In this document: one piece after another, positions 12,081 to 24,166 of the stretch
Numbering within the stretch: the first letter of the stretch is position 1
Layout: each line of letters starts with the position of its first letter
NCBI RefSeq assembly: GCF_964204645.1
Contig: NC_134032.1
Location: forward strand, 994,501 to 1,058,500
DNA length: 64,000 nucleotides
DNA from: Tubulanus polymorphus
Lineage: Eukaryota; Nemertea; Palaeonemertea; Tubulaniformes; Tubulanidae
Direction of reading: 5' to 3'
Program-made: the position numbers and the translations under genes
The notes under the pieces: generated by a model
The model's input: the letters and a program-made list of their open reading frames with translations, nothing else
Told to the model about the DNA's origin: nothing
Databases searched by the model: none

Positions 12081-13336
12081 ATTGATGTCCCTCTGTATAC
12101 CCTCGTAGAGGTGATGAGTGTGAATAAATTTCAATTTCATTCTAATTTCAAGGGCGGAATGCGGGCCGCCGTAGTGCGACGAGCACGGTAGACTCACGGT
12201 AGGCTCGTATTTGAAGTTTCGGGGTTGAAGTTTCGCGGGTTGAAGTCGTATTTGAAGCTTAGGAATAATCTATTCCTTAAGTTAAGTGCGAATTTTAGCT
12301 AAAAAAGAATTTCGTTACCTAAAGAAAAAAGGAAACCAAAACTCAGAAAAGATTCATAGTATCATATTTAATCAGAATTAGGCAACACAGCGGTCCGTAT
12401 TGTACGCAAAAGCGGTAAATACCGGTGTGCCCCGCTATTTTAGTTCACAGAAATTCCGCTATCGTTATTTATGGCGGCAGCACTGTACGGTTGATATCTA
12501 GCTTAACCTCGCGATCTTACTGTGGCAGGCGAGAATTACAGATATTTTTCTTAGCCGAAATTCGTTGATTATTTAACAAAATTTCGTTATATATTGACAA
12601 ATATATTAATTTTGAAGCTTTATTTAAGAGGATCTTGTTTTTAAAATGATTTTCAAGCCATTTTTAATAGAACTCTGTAATAGTGTAAAGCGGTACCCTC
12701 ACATGCCACAGGAAGCATTTCAAGCAAATTAAATTTTATTATCCAAATTTGTGCATTCAACTATCACTGCCATGATCAATGTTGCAGCACATGAACCATT
12801 AAACATCCTATTTAGGTCGACCCTTCTTGGTCAGGGTTAAAATCAAGAATTTTACAAAAATAAAAAAATTTTCCTTTTTCAGATATTTATGTATTTTCAT
12901 TGCAAACTGTACATTATCAGTGGCTGTTATAAATATCATACATCTGCATTGTTTTTTTTACAAGTGGAAAACATATAAATTGTGTCAAAACCAAAAAAAA
13001 CTAGGTCACATTTCATTTTGTTTGGGACAATTTTAAATCCAGCACCAATAACTGGGGAAAAAAAATAAGTTAAAAAACCCATTATTTACAGAATTTTAAG
13101 ATTATAAACAAATTTTTTTTATTTATCTAAGAGATCACCATCAGGTGTGAGATGATCACGATGATCTCTAGTGAGCGAATTTAATTCTTAATTAAATAAA
13201 ATTTGTTTTTACTCTTCTAAATTCCGTATACAGTGGGTTATAAACTTGGTCAGAGAGATTCTAGGGCGCGGGGCAAGTTTCACCGAATTCAAAACCCAGT
13301 CTCGATAAATGCATTTAACTTTCGTTTACAAAACAT
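12081..13336. other. AT-rich 3' flank of EXTL3, no gene recognised
   Basis: Low-complexity A/T-rich sequence with an imperfect inverted repeat (AGATCACCATCAGG / GATGATCACGATGATCTC) near 13130. It probably contains the EXTL3 3' UTR and polyadenylation region on the minus strand, but the end cannot be placed. Confidence 0.4.
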
Positions 13337-16300
13337 TCAGATGAATTTGAAACATTTTTGTTTGTCGTGCGGAATTCTCGTTTTAAACAGGATGGAATCG
13401 ACTCTGAATTGAGTATACAGAAGCGGCGTGTATCCGTAGATCTTCACGAAATAGTTCAAACATCGATGACGCTCCTGAAAGTGTCGGTCGTCGAACGATA
13501 GAGCTTTCGGGCAACCGGGACATCGGAACGTCCATCGCGAAGTCACCTACGAAATAAAAAGAGTTAAATAGAGAACCAGGGGCCGCTGTTGTTCAAAAGT
13601 TGGTTAGAGTTAACCAGTGGATAGTTGACGTGGTGACGATTAAAAGTTCATTGTTACTATAGTATTTATCAGGGGCTGCAGTTGCTCAAAAGTAGGTTAG
13701 AGCTAACCAGTGGATAGTTGACGTGGTGACAATTAAAAGTTCATTGTTACTATAGTATTTATCAGGGGCTGCAGTTGCTCAAAAGTTGGTTAGAGTTAAC
13801 CAGTGGATAGTTGACGTGGTGACAATTAAATGTTCATTGCAACTATGGTATCTATCCACTGGTTATCTTCAACCATCTTTTGAGTAACTGACCCCAGCAA
13901 AATAGTGGATTAACCCTTTCAGTGCGGACTAATTAATACCCTATAGTGCTGGAGATAATTTGAACATTTTGAATAATTCCACCCTAGTGTGTTGAATAAC
14001 GGGAATACCACCACTATAGTGCATCTACACCGCGGCGCGGTGTATCGTTAGTTACTAATATTTCACTAAGTTTGACAGGTGCTGCCATCTTTCAAGAGAT
14101 AATTACCAATTACTAATGACATCAATACACCACAGTGTGGTGTACTAGCAAAATCCATCACCGATTTATACACCGCACTGCGATGTAGACGCACTGAAAG
14201 GGTTAATCTATCTACAGGGCGAATTCAGCTGGAGTCAAATTAATGAATCTCTGGAATTTAATTTTCAAACACAAGAATCTTTCATATTATTCGTATCAAG
14301 GTACAGAGCGACGGATCCCGGATTTTCAAAGGAGGGGTATGCTCCGCCTAAATAAGCCGGTTTCAATAGTCCCTAAACCGGGTAAACCAAAACCTTATAG
14401 TTGCTTTGTTCTAAACAAATGCGTCTCAGTTCGGAGTTTATTCCGATGGTTGAGAACTGCGTGTTCCTGGATCCAGATTTGTAGTTAATATTGATAGTTA
14501 CCTTTATGGGTGGCTTCTGCGTAATGTGAGATACTAACAAATTCATAGCGAGATCTTCGCAATTCATGAATTCGTCGACCAAATCTCTGATCGCTTGTGG
14601 CATTATGTACGTGTAGAGATATGCATAGTACTAGAAAATATACAAAACAAATTATACAAAAATTTGTGAAACAAGTTTTGAAAGATGTTGCGCAATGAGT
14701 TAATATTCAATGAATTTTAGGATAGTTGAAACTTCGAAAGAATTTAATTCGAAGTTTCAACTATCCTAAAATCTATCATCAGGAATACTAGCGTTATACT
14801 GAGTGGGATCTTGTAATAATGACCTCTCATAAAACAATTTATCAGTTTTATTACAAACTTAGATTTTCATCCCTAAAAGTTTTGCAGGTTTCATACTGGA
14901 TGAAATGAACTATCGGTTAAAGCGTTTGGTTTTTCTAGTCCCCCCGGGGTTAGTTTTTTAGACTGGTATTACCTCTAACCCGGGGGTTAACTCAATTGAT
15001 AATGAATTGAGTTAACCACCAGGTTTAAGGTAATACCAGTCTATAAAACTGAGCCCTCAAGTTCGTCGTAAAGAGTTTCCACCATATAACCAAATTATGA
15101 GATAGTAGCATGCACAATCCAGAACAATGATCCCTAATATTGCCTTTGCGGACATCAAAGTGCCTTTTTTGGATATGAAAATTCCTTCAAAACTGGTCTC
15201 TGGATCCGCCCAGCGAGCCTACACTCATAATATATAATATAAATGTATTAAGGCTATGGATCCAGCCCTTTTGGGAACATCAGAAACCATTGCCATGCCA
15301 ATGACAAACCAACCAGTTGCTTGCCGGTTCAGACTGAATGGAAGATTGTTTCGATGATCCGGAACCGAATTTCACAATTATGTACTCCGATTTAAACAAA
15401 ATATTCGGTAAATTCAACCGCCGATCACACAACTATATTTGTACTTCGATTCCCAATTTCAAAATCAAACCCCCTGTTTCGCTGCCGGCGGGTGTGGTGG
15501 GTTTGTAAGGGACACTCAATCAAAAAATCAAACGAAATTTACCAGCCAAATAAATAACAGGGACAATCCCTATTTTAAGATCAAAAATGGGGCGCCAGAC
15601 GCAACGTTATGGAAAAATAGATCCACGATCTATCCGAAGTAGATCTTTGAGTCGTTAAACAGTTGAATGTTTAGCTACTATCGAATTAAACCCACCCGAC
15701 CGGTGTGAACCCCCTGCATTCTGAGTCCAAGGCCTACGGGTTTAAAAACCAAACAACAGAAGCAGATTTTGATTCAGAGTCAAAATTGTATCCACACAAC
15801 TGTGAATCTAGGTCCACATGGTTGGAAAATGAAATCCACATGTGGAACTGGTGTTGTCGGAGCCATACATGGTCATAAATTGTCGACACACTGTGGAACT
15901 GAATTCATGCTGGAACTGGGTTCTCATGGTTTGGAATCAAACCCACACAACTGTGGAACTGGGTTCTCATGGTTTGGAATCAAACCCACACAACTGTGGA
16001 ACTGGGTTCTCATGGTTTGGAATCAAACCCACACAACTGTGGAACTGGGTTCTCGTGGACAATCCCTATTTTTAAGATCAAAACAATGACAAACCAGATT
16101 TCGTACCTTGTGATAAAACGCGGCTCCCGTAAGAACCATCGACAATTCACACGTGTAATTCGAATTATAGAACCAACTGTTGACGGACGGCTCCCACGAG
16201 TGAAATCTGCCGGGGAACCCGACCAGCCGGTCGCGCGATTCCCGCCAGACCCGGAACCCGAACATGATCTCGTCGTGTCTGAGATGCGTGTCGTCGTCGA

Positions 16301-19300
16301 TCGATAAAATCGCTTCCGTTTCAATCTCGCTGTACGGTAAAAACCGGTTGTTCAAACTGTTTTTAGAAGTGCGAACGACCTGTCGAAAAATAATCGGCAA
16401 AATTAAACGCAAGTGAAACAATTAAATCCGTTTATAACCTCGATACTCAGGACCCGGTTCTACAGTCGGGATCCTGGATAATGTTTGAGCACTTATTTGC
16501 AAGACAGTTGTACACGAAAGCTTAGGGATCATTCATTCATTACGCATTAGGGGAGGGGGAGGGATCAGTGCAATTGCGTACTGTAATGCTTAATGTATAT
16601 GAAAAAATGGCCGATTTTGCGTAGTGAGGGGGGAGGGGGGTTGAAAAATTCAAATTCTATGCGTACGTAATAAATGAATGATCACTTACGAGTAAGTGCT
16701 CACAAACATTATGGGGTCATTCATTTATTACGTACGCATTAGGGGAGGGGGAGGGGGTCAGTGCAATTGCGTACTGTAATGCCTTATGCATATGAAAAAA
16801 TGGCCGATTTAACGGGCGTTGGAAGGAATTTTTGATTGCCGATTTTGGACAGGTTCTAAATATTGCTGCGGCAAATTTACTTAATTACCTAAAAAACGTG
16901 GTGTTCAAAGAAAAAAACGTCATTCAGTAAATTATTGCCGCGACCTTCGCCGCTGCGGTTCCTACGCCACTGGATTTTGCGTACAGAGGGGGAGGGGGGG
17001 TTGAAAAAGTCAAATTTCATGCATACGTAATCAATGAATGATCCCTATCCAGAGTATCGCAGTTTTAAATGGATTCTATTATTCAAAACCTGGCTAGATG
17101 AATCTACAATGATGTACATGTGAAACGGTGATATAACGGGGCTTTCCACGGCTTTCCCCGGGGATCGCCGATTCGTTCAAACACGTTACGTAACTTACGT
17201 GAACTTTGACGCCGATGTCCGGCCACTGTAAGTCGTCGGACGGAGGGCGCGGACTGTTCCAAACGACGACCACTTTATTCAAATACGGCAGATCTTTGAA
17301 CCTTTCGATGGCATTAACTAGGACAGCCTCTCTCTCGTATGTTAACATAACGACTACAAAATAAGATAACACGCGATACAGCAGCAGTTACAGATGCGGA
17401 TATCAGCTACATTCATCAAACTGGTGCAGCATGTGCACTAATGGACGTGGCTCTGCAAGTTTAGGAGACCTTCGCACGTGGTCTAGTCAGTGTTTTCAAT
17501 AAAAAATTAGCAAGCCAGGTCCCTTTGAAAAACAGGAGGGTCCCCCCTATGTCACAGTCTCTGAAACAAAAGCTGGTTTGAAAAAAAGGGCAGGTCCTTT
17601 ACAAACAACAGACGGGTCTGGGACCTGGGACCTGGCTCTTATTGAAAACACTGCTAGTGTGGCAGTGTGTCATGGCTGAGTTTAGCAAAGCCAGGTTCGA
17701 ATCCCTGCCGAGGAAAGATGTCCGATAACCGGGTCTTGATCCATAAGGACAAACCGTGATTTAGCGTTTACCGTACCTGTGAATTGTTCCGTCGGATAGT
17801 TACCGCCGAGCGATTGCGTGAATTCTTTACCGGAACCACCTTGACCTTTAGCGATTGGACGAAAACCTAACCCCGAACCTACGAAAACAAAATAGAAAAC
17901 CATTGTATCATGGGCTTTAGGGTCGAGGGGTGCGATGTCTGTTTCGACGCGCGTGAATAAAGCCCCGATGTTTATTTCCCCGCTAGAACTCATATCATAA
18001 CCAAAAATAGATAAAACTGAGATTTTGAAACTGCGTTTAAGTTTTTGAACTCAATTACGGGGAAACAGCTACGAAGATGATGAAATCGTGTTTAGGGATC
18101 ATTCATTTAATACGTACACATAAAATTTGAATTATTCAACCCCCCTCTGTACGCAAAATCGGCCATTTTTTCATATACATTAAGCATTACAGTACGCAAT
18201 TGCACTGACCCCTCCCCCCTCCCCTAATGCGTACGTAATAAATGAATAATTCCTTAAGAGAGATAGTGGAAAATGTATCGAACTTCGAAACCTGCCAACA
18301 GAGAGTTAAACGGTCTAACCACTAAACCATCGGGGTCCGGACTGGAACCTGTATCAAAATTAGGTCGGGTTCTGACTTAGAGGTTTCATGTGCCGATCGC
18401 AACCAGCAAGAACAACACATAATACAAGAATTCAAATTCTCTTACTTTCAAGAAGAGTTAGAATTCCCCCGAAAAAACACTGGGGCCCGGTTTTATAGAC
18501 TGGTATTACCTTTAACCCGGGGGGTTAACTCAATTGAAAATGAATCGAGTTAGCCTCCAGGTTTAAGTTAATACCAGTCTATAAAACCGGGCCAAGAATT
18601 CTTCAATTTTTCCCGGATTTCCCAGAACTGTTAACCCTTTCAGTGCGTCAACACGGCAGTGCGGTGTATGAATCGGTGATAGATTTTGCTAGTACACCGC
18701 ACTGCGGTGTATTGATTTATTTAGTAATTATCTCTATTGAAAGATGGCAGCACCTGTCAAACATAGTGAAATACTAGTAACTAACAATACACCGCACCGC
18801 AGTGTAGACGCACTATAGTGGTATTCCCGTTATTCAACACACTAGGGTGGAATTTTTCCAAATTTTCAAATTATCTCCAGCACTATAGCGTATTGATTAG
18901 CCAGCACTGAAAGAGTGAAATAAGTATAAAAAGATGAAGTCTTACCGTAGAATTTAGCGTCAGATGGCAGCACCGGTGCGAACGGCGTGAACGGGTAAAG
19001 ATGAAACGCGTCGCCGTGATCGTCGAGCAACGACGTCGAAAACGTAAAATTGCGACGGAATTTCGGAGACGGCTGCGGCGACTCGACCGGTCCGAGAACG
19101 TCGTCTGCCTCGGCGCCGTCTGCTGGCGTTACCGGTTTCATCAACGGGGCGAACGTATCGTTGAACACGCTCGGCGACGGGTGTTCGGGAATCACCGGCG
19201 CCGCGATTCGCAATCGAGTTCGCACGGACAGAAGAATCGTACGAACGACCGATTCCGTCGTGCCGACGTATTTCTCGTAGACGGCGCGACCGTTTTTACG

Positions 19301-20842
19301 ATACGCGAATATATCGTTATCGGCAAGCGTGCGCAGGTAGAAATGTAACTCGGTTATTCGGGATTTCGGCAGGACGATCGCCACGCGAGTCCAGTCGATC
19401 GTAGCGCCACCTACCGCCGAGAACGGGAAGCGTACGAAGTCGCCGAGCACGACCGGGACGGCTCCGTATTTGATCGATTCGAGCAGGCGGCGTTGTATCG
19501 TTACCGTGGATACGATCGACGCGTCGACCGGCGCGAGGATCAGCGAGAACGTCGACAGCGCGAGTATCTCGCGTCGGGACTCCTCGTCGGCGCACAGCGT
19601 CCACTCGCCGTCCATCGACGCGCGGATATCCGAGTTCTTGTTGCAGTAGAAATAGAAATAGAAAACGTTGTTTTTGTTTCGCGTTTGTTGGATTTGTTTC
19701 AACGTCTGAACGACTTCCGCTTCGAGTTTCAGAAGTTCCGAATCGGAGTCCGCGGCGCGATCGTCCGAGATCAACGTTTTATGCATACCCTGAAACGACA
19801 TCAGATATTTGCGGCGGACCGGTAACATGTACGGCAACGTCTCGCGTCCGGCGCGACGCCCCGACAACGGCGGCACGACCAAGTCGAAGTCCGCGCGGAA
19901 CGAGCGGACGGTGAACGCGGACTGCGCGACGATCGCGCGTCCCGTGTTCACGCCGGAGAATACATCGCCGAGCGACGTCGATCGATACGCCAGATTCAAC
20001 AATAGGTGATTGCGACCGTCGCCGCGCCAATACGGTAACCCGCGTAACAAACGCTCGATCGCGCCGGTAGGTGGCGCCGCGGCAGCAGTCTCGCCGATCA
20101 GCACGACATACAAACACGCGCGGTCGCCGTCGGTCGTCGAGACGAACGGCAGACGGTTCAACGCGTCGCCGACGGAAACGCGAACGAAATCGTCGAGTCG
20201 TATCGACGCCTCGCGCGCATAAAAATACACGGGGAATCCCGACGTCAACGAGCAGCGCGAGTAATCGAAACAGGTCGACATGCGACACCGCGTCGACCTC
20301 GTCGGCGGGTCGAGGTCGCCGTTACCGGTCGCGGGGTCGACGAGGACGCGTTTCGGCGCGTAGATCAACGGAGCGTTCGACATCTGTAATTCTAATTGTT
20401 GTAGTTTCACGTTTTCGATCGTCAGTTTCAGTTTTTCGAGGTTCTTCGCCGAACGTTCGTGTTCGGATTTGACGGCGTCGAGTCGCGTCGCGTACGACGA
20501 CAGGTCCGATTTCAGTTTCTGACGCTTCGACTCGAGTTGCCTCAACTCGTTGTTTACGCTGGCGTGGATACGTTTCAACTCCTTGACGCGCGCGACCAGG
20601 TCGGTCGCCTGCAGGTACGCCGGGTCCTCCGCGTGATCCAACGGCGTCCGCCCGATTATCCGCACGCCGGCCGCCGCGGCGCCACCTACGCGGCCGTCGC
20701 TGCCGATGTTGGATATGTAATAGTGAACGACCAGCGGCACGATCACCAACACGACCAGCAACAATGCCATTATCCGCGACAGTCGAACCCGAGTCAGCCA
20801 TCTTAGATACCGCGATCGATTGTTAGTTGTATCGGCGGCCAT
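13337..20842 (-). CDS. EXTL3: Exostosin-like 3 (EXTL3-type glycosyltransferase), six coding exons
   Basis: Minus-strand exons: 20842-18946, 17878-17777, 17353-17199, 16379-16107, 14630-14502, 13546-13337. All introns are GT-AG and the phases join cleanly, giving 921 aa; human EXTL3 is 919. The start is ATG 20842-20840 in AACAACATGG context. Order: short cytoplasmic tail, membrane anchor (about 24-43), coiled coil (about 60-135), exostosin/GT47 domain with [11 protein letters not shown] and FPVYFYARE, linker ending [12 protein letters not shown], then a GT64 domain with [15 protein letters not shown], the DXD metal site [12 protein letters not shown] (D746-D748), [15 protein letters not shown] and the C-terminal FRCPGCPKA / [11 protein letters not shown]. 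In the family this type II Golgi enzyme adds the first GlcNAc that commits chains to heparan sulfate. All expected motifs are intact, so it should be functional. The protein aligns along its whole length with what I know of the family; orthology to EXTL3 rather than EXT1/EXT2 rests on the anchor/coiled-coil start and the KFI end. Confidence 0.95.
13579..13895. mobile_element. MITE in EXTL3 intron 5 with internal 107-bp duplication
   Basis: Ends GGGGCCGCTGTTGTTCAAAA and its imperfect complement (TTTTGAGTAACTGACCCC) form inverted repeats of about 40 bp. The left arm is repeated about 2.5 times in tandem (period 107 bp, GGTTAGAGTTAACCAGTGGA core). Confidence 0.75.
13910..14206. mobile_element. 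piggyBac-like MITE in EXTL3 intron 5 (intact TTAA ends)
   Basis: A 297-bp copy with TTAACCCTTTCAGTGCG at the left and CGCACTGAAAGGGTTAA at the right, the best-preserved copy of the 5.9-kb family, in the opposite orientation. Confidence 0.85.
14715..14785 (-). mobile_element. Foldback of Penelope-like tail sequence, EXTL3 intron 4
   Basis: TTTTAGGATAGTTGAAACTTC and its inverted copy make a near-perfect hairpin. The minus strand reads CCTGATGATAG...TTTAGGATAGTTGAAACTTCG, the same skeleton as the insertion at 32876-32968 (CTGANGA ... TAGGATA ... GAAAC). That skeleton recalls tails of Penelope-like elements with hammerhead-like cores. Confidence 0.5.
14953..15052. mobile_element. Palindromic MITE (TATAGACTGGTATTACC family), EXTL3 intron 4
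   Basis: Arms TAGACTGGTATTACCTCTAA and TTAAGGTAATACCAGTCTA enclose GGGTTAACTCAATT...AATTGAGTTAACC. The whole element is one hairpin. A second copy lies at 18483-18595. Confidence 0.85.
15770..16055. repeat. 43-bp minisatellite with CACAACTGTGGAACTGG core, EXTL3 intron 4
   Basis: About three perfect units (15917-16050) of a 43-bp repeat containing GGTTTGGAATCAAACCCACA and ACAACTGTGGAACTGGG, preceded by degraded units. The array ends about 50 bp from the exon 4 splice donor. The 60-132 codon frames across it are artefacts, except where they run into EXTL3 exon 4 on the minus strand. Confidence 0.85.
16526..17046. mobile_element. Two MITEs (GGATCATTCATTNATTACG family), EXTL3 intron 3
   Basis: Copy one spans about 16526-16684; copy two about 16710-17046 and contains a 160-bp foreign segment (about 16811-16972). 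Shared features are inverted ends GGATCATTCATT...AATGAATGATC, G-runs AGGGGAGGGGGAGGG, GCAATTGCGTACTGTAATGC and ATGAAAAAATGGCCGATTT. Other copies lie at 18095-18250 and 45605-45800. Confidence 0.8.
17488..17653. mobile_element. MITE with CAGTGTTTTC ends and 5-bp TSD CTAGT, EXTL3 intron 2
   Basis: A 166-bp inverse-orientation relative of 7693-7852, flanked by CTAGT (17483-17487 and 17654-17658). Ends: CAGTGTTTTCAATAA and TTATTGAAAACACTG. Confidence 0.85.
18095..18250. mobile_element. MITE (GGATCATTCATT family), EXTL3 intron 1
   Basis: Inverse copy of the 16.5-17.0 kb elements: GGGATCATTCATTTAATACG to GTACGTAATAAATGAATAAT, with C-rich blocks and ATTTTTTCATATACATTAAG. Confidence 0.8.
18483..18595. 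mobile_element. Palindromic MITE (TATAGACTGGTATTACC family), EXTL3 intron 1
   Basis: Almost perfect hairpin with GGCCCGGTTTTATAGACTGG at the left and CCAGTCTATAAAACCGGGCC at the right. Confidence 0.9.
18631..18915. mobile_element. piggyBac-like MITE beside the EXTL3 exon 1 donor
   Basis: TTAACCCTTTCAGTGCG at the left; the right end CAGCACTGAAAGAGTGA has lost TTAA. The element ends only about 30 bp from the exon 1 splice donor (GTAAG at 18945-18941), so intron retention would read straight into it. Confidence 0.8.
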
Positions 20843-20853
20843 GTTGTTACTAC

Positions 20854-20889
20854 TCACAGCGGTCTGCGTGCGGTCATCGCTCGATTCAT
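20854..20889 (-). promoter_or_regulatory. Upstream ORF and 5' splice acceptor before EXTL3
   Basis: A minus-strand 11-codon ORF (ATGAATCGAGCG...CTGTGA) ends 11 bases before the EXTL3 start codon, in another frame. Just before it, ATAAACAG|GTG at 20893/20892 looks like a 3' splice site, so the coding exon probably follows a non-coding 5' exon lying in or beyond the satellite block. If transcribed, the uORF could damp translation. Confidence 0.45.
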
Positions 20890-21048
20890 CACCTGTTTAT
20901 AAAACAAGATATAAGACGTTAATACCGGGTTAAAACTGGAAGACATTCACAAACACTGGCCGACCATCGACAGTCGACAAGATGATCGCTTATAGTCTTT
21001 AGCGGATACATTGGTCAATAGTATATACAGTATACACTTCTGTCAAAG

Positions 21049-21502
21049 AACTGGACATGTTATTACAGAACACACTTCTATCCAAGAACTGAAGATGTTT
21101 GGTTGAATTGTTACAGTACACACCTTTATCCAAGAAGTGGAGATGTTTGGTTGAATTATTACAGTACACACTTTTATCCAAGAACTGAAGATGTTTGGTT
21201 GAATTATTACAGTACACACTTCTATCAAAGAACTGAAGATGTTTGGTTGAATTATTACAGTACACACTTCTATCCAAGAACTGAAGATGTTTGGTTGAAT
21301 TATTACAGTACACACTTCTATCAAAGAACTGAAGATGTTTGGTTGAATTATTACAGTACACACTTCTATCCAAGAACTGAAGATGTTTGGTTGAATTATT
21401 ACAGTACACACTTCTATCCAAGAACTGAAGATGTTTGGTTGAATTATTACAGTACACACTTCTATCCAAGAACTGAAGATGTTTGGTTGAATTATTACAA
21501 GA
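21049..21502. repeat. 48-bp tandem repeat, ~9.5 copies
   Basis: Unit GAAGATGTTTGGTTGAATTA plus TTACAGTACACACTTCTATC plus CAAGAACT. TATCCAAG and TATCAAAG variants alternate in the middle. 48 is a multiple of 3, so long frames are open on both strands (137, 138 and 156 codons); these are periodicity artefacts. Confidence 0.95.
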
Positions 21503-21844
21503 TTTCTCTCGTATAAAGGCTAAAGGCTGCAGAATCCGTCTTTACGCGGCACAGGCAAGTGAATCACGCAGCAGATTTATAGACCTAAAATAGATAACAC
21601 TGTTCGGCTGTGGAGAGGACACAATTACAGGCAATCAAATCAGGAGTCTGTAGAATAGAAACCCTCCTCAACACTCTCCTACTCAGTATCCCACAGAAAA
21701 CAATGAATTCCCTATTACACTGTTTCTTTCCTCGTCCCCTAGGTCTACATTGAAGACTGATGGAATGGCGTTGAGTAAATAGGAAATATATGATTGAAGA
21801 GCAGTGATAAACACCTGTGCCGCAGCTTACAGCAACATCACAAG

Positions 21845-24166
21845 CTCCTCGAGATGCCAGCCCTAGACAGAGAGACACTGAACAACATCACAGGTCCCAC
21901 GAGATACCAGCCCTAGACAGAGACACTGAACAACATCACAGGTCCCACGAGATACCAGCCCTAGACAGAGAGACACTGAACAACATCACAGGTCCCACGA
22001 GATACCAGCCCTAGACAGAGAGACACTGAACAACATCACAGGTCCCTCGAGATACCAGCCCTAGACAGAGAGACACTGAACAACATCACAGGTCCCACGA
22101 GATACCAGCCCCAGACAGAGAGACACTGAACAACATCACAGGTCCCACGAGATACCAGCCCCAGACAGAGAGACACTGAACAACATCACAGGTCCCACGA
22201 GATACCAGCCCTAGACAGAGAGACACTGAACAACATCACAGGTCCCACGAGATACCAGCCCTAGACAGAGAGACACTGAACAACATCACAGGTCCCACGA
22301 GATAACAGCCCTAGACAGAGAGACACTGAACAACATCACAGGTCCCACGAGATACCAGCCCCAGACAGAGAGACACTGAACAACATCACAGGTCCCACGA
22401 GATACCAGCCCCAGACAGAGAGACACTGAACAACATCACAGGTCCCACGAGATACCAGCCCTAGACAGAGAGACACTGAACAACATCACAGGTCCCACGA
22501 GATACCAGCCCTAGACAGAGAGACACTGAACAACATCACAGGTCCCACGAGATACCAGCCCTAGACAGAGAGACACTGAACAACATCACAGGTCCCACGA
22601 GATACCAGCCCCAGACAGAGAGACACTGAACAACATCACAGGTCCCACGAGATACCAGCCCTAGACAGAGAGACACTGAACAACATCACAGGTCCCACGA
22701 GATACCAGCCCTAGACAGAGAGACACTGAACAACATCACAGGTCCCACGAGATACCAGCCCTAGACAGAGAGACACTGAACAACATCACAGGTCCCACGA
22801 GATACCAGCCCTAGACAGAGAGACACTGAACAACATCACAGGTCCCACGAGATACCAGCCCTAGACAGAGAGACACTGAACAACATCACAGGTCCCACGA
22901 GATACCAGCCCTAGACAGAGAGACACTGAACAACATCACAGGTCCCACGAGATACCAGCCCCAGACAGAGAGACACTGAACAACATCACAGGTCCCACGA
23001 GATACCAGCCCTAGACAGAGAGACACTGAACAACATCACAGGTCCCACGAGATACCAGCCCTAGACAGAGAGACACTGAACAACATCACAGGTCCCACGA
23101 GATACCAGCCCTAGACAGAGAGACACTGAACAACATCACAGGTCCCACGAGATACCAGCCCTAGACAGAGAGACACTGAACAACATCACAGGTCCCACGA
23201 GATACCAGCCCTAGACAGAGAGACACTGAACAACATCACAGGTCCCACGAGATACCAGCCCTAGACAGAGAGACACTGAACAACATCACAGGTCCCACGA
23301 GATACCAGCCCTAGACAGAGAGACACTGAACAACATCACAGGTCCCACGAGATACCAGCCCTAGACAGAGAGACACTGAACAACATCACAGGTCCCACGA
23401 GATACCAGCCCTAGACAGAGAGACACTGAACAACATCACAGGTCCCACGAGATACCAGCCCTAGACAGAGAGACACTGAACAACATCACAGGTCCCACGA
23501 GATACCAGCCCTAGACAGAGAGACACTGAACAACATCACAGGTCCCACGAGATACCAGCCCTAGACAGAGAGACACTGAACAACATCACAGGTCCCACGA
23601 GATACCAGCCCTAGACAGAGAGACACTGAACAACATCACAGGTCCCACGAGATACCAGCCCTAGACAGAGAGACACTGAACAACATCACAGGTCCCACGA
23701 GATACCAGCCCTAGACAGAGAGACACTGAACAACATCACAGGTCCCACGAGATACCAGCCCTAGACAGAGAGACACTGAACAACATCACAGGCTCCTCGA
23801 GATACCAGCCCTAGACAGAGAGACACTGAACAACATCACAGGTCCCACGAGATACCAGCCCTAGACAGAGAGACACTGAACAACATCACAGGTCCCACGA
23901 GATACCAGCCCTAGACAGAGAGACACTGAACAACATCACAGGTCCCACGAGATACCAGCCCTAGACAGAGAGACACTGAACAACATCACAGGTCCCACGA
24001 GATACCAGCCCTAGACAGAGAGACACTGAACAACATCACAGGTCCCACGAGATACCAGCCCTAGACAGAGAGACACTGAACAACATCACAGGTCCCACGA
24101 GATACCAGCCCTAGACAGAGAGACACTGAACAACATCACAGGCTCCTCGAGATACCAGCCCTTAAA
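21845..24166. repeat. 50-bp satellite, ~46 copies
   Basis: Unit CTAGACAGAGAGACACTGAA plus CAACATCACAGGTCCCACGA plus GATACCAGCC, nearly identical throughout; one early unit is 48 bp. A C-variant (CCAGACAGAG) appears at 22111, 22161, 22361, 22411, 22611 and 22961, so the first kilobase has a 250-bp higher-order period. GGCTCCTCGA variants occur at 23791 and 24141. It lies 1 kb upstream of EXTL3. Confidence 0.97.

Noticed and set aside
19001-20806. Several arginine-rich frames opposite or offset to EXTL3 exon 1
   Set aside because: Shadows of a GC-rich coding exon; only the minus-strand frame has the family motifs and splice continuity.
20999-21516. Repeat proteins of 137-156 codons on both strands
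   Set aside because: 48-bp tandem repeat artefact; open simultaneously in overlapping frames of opposite strands.
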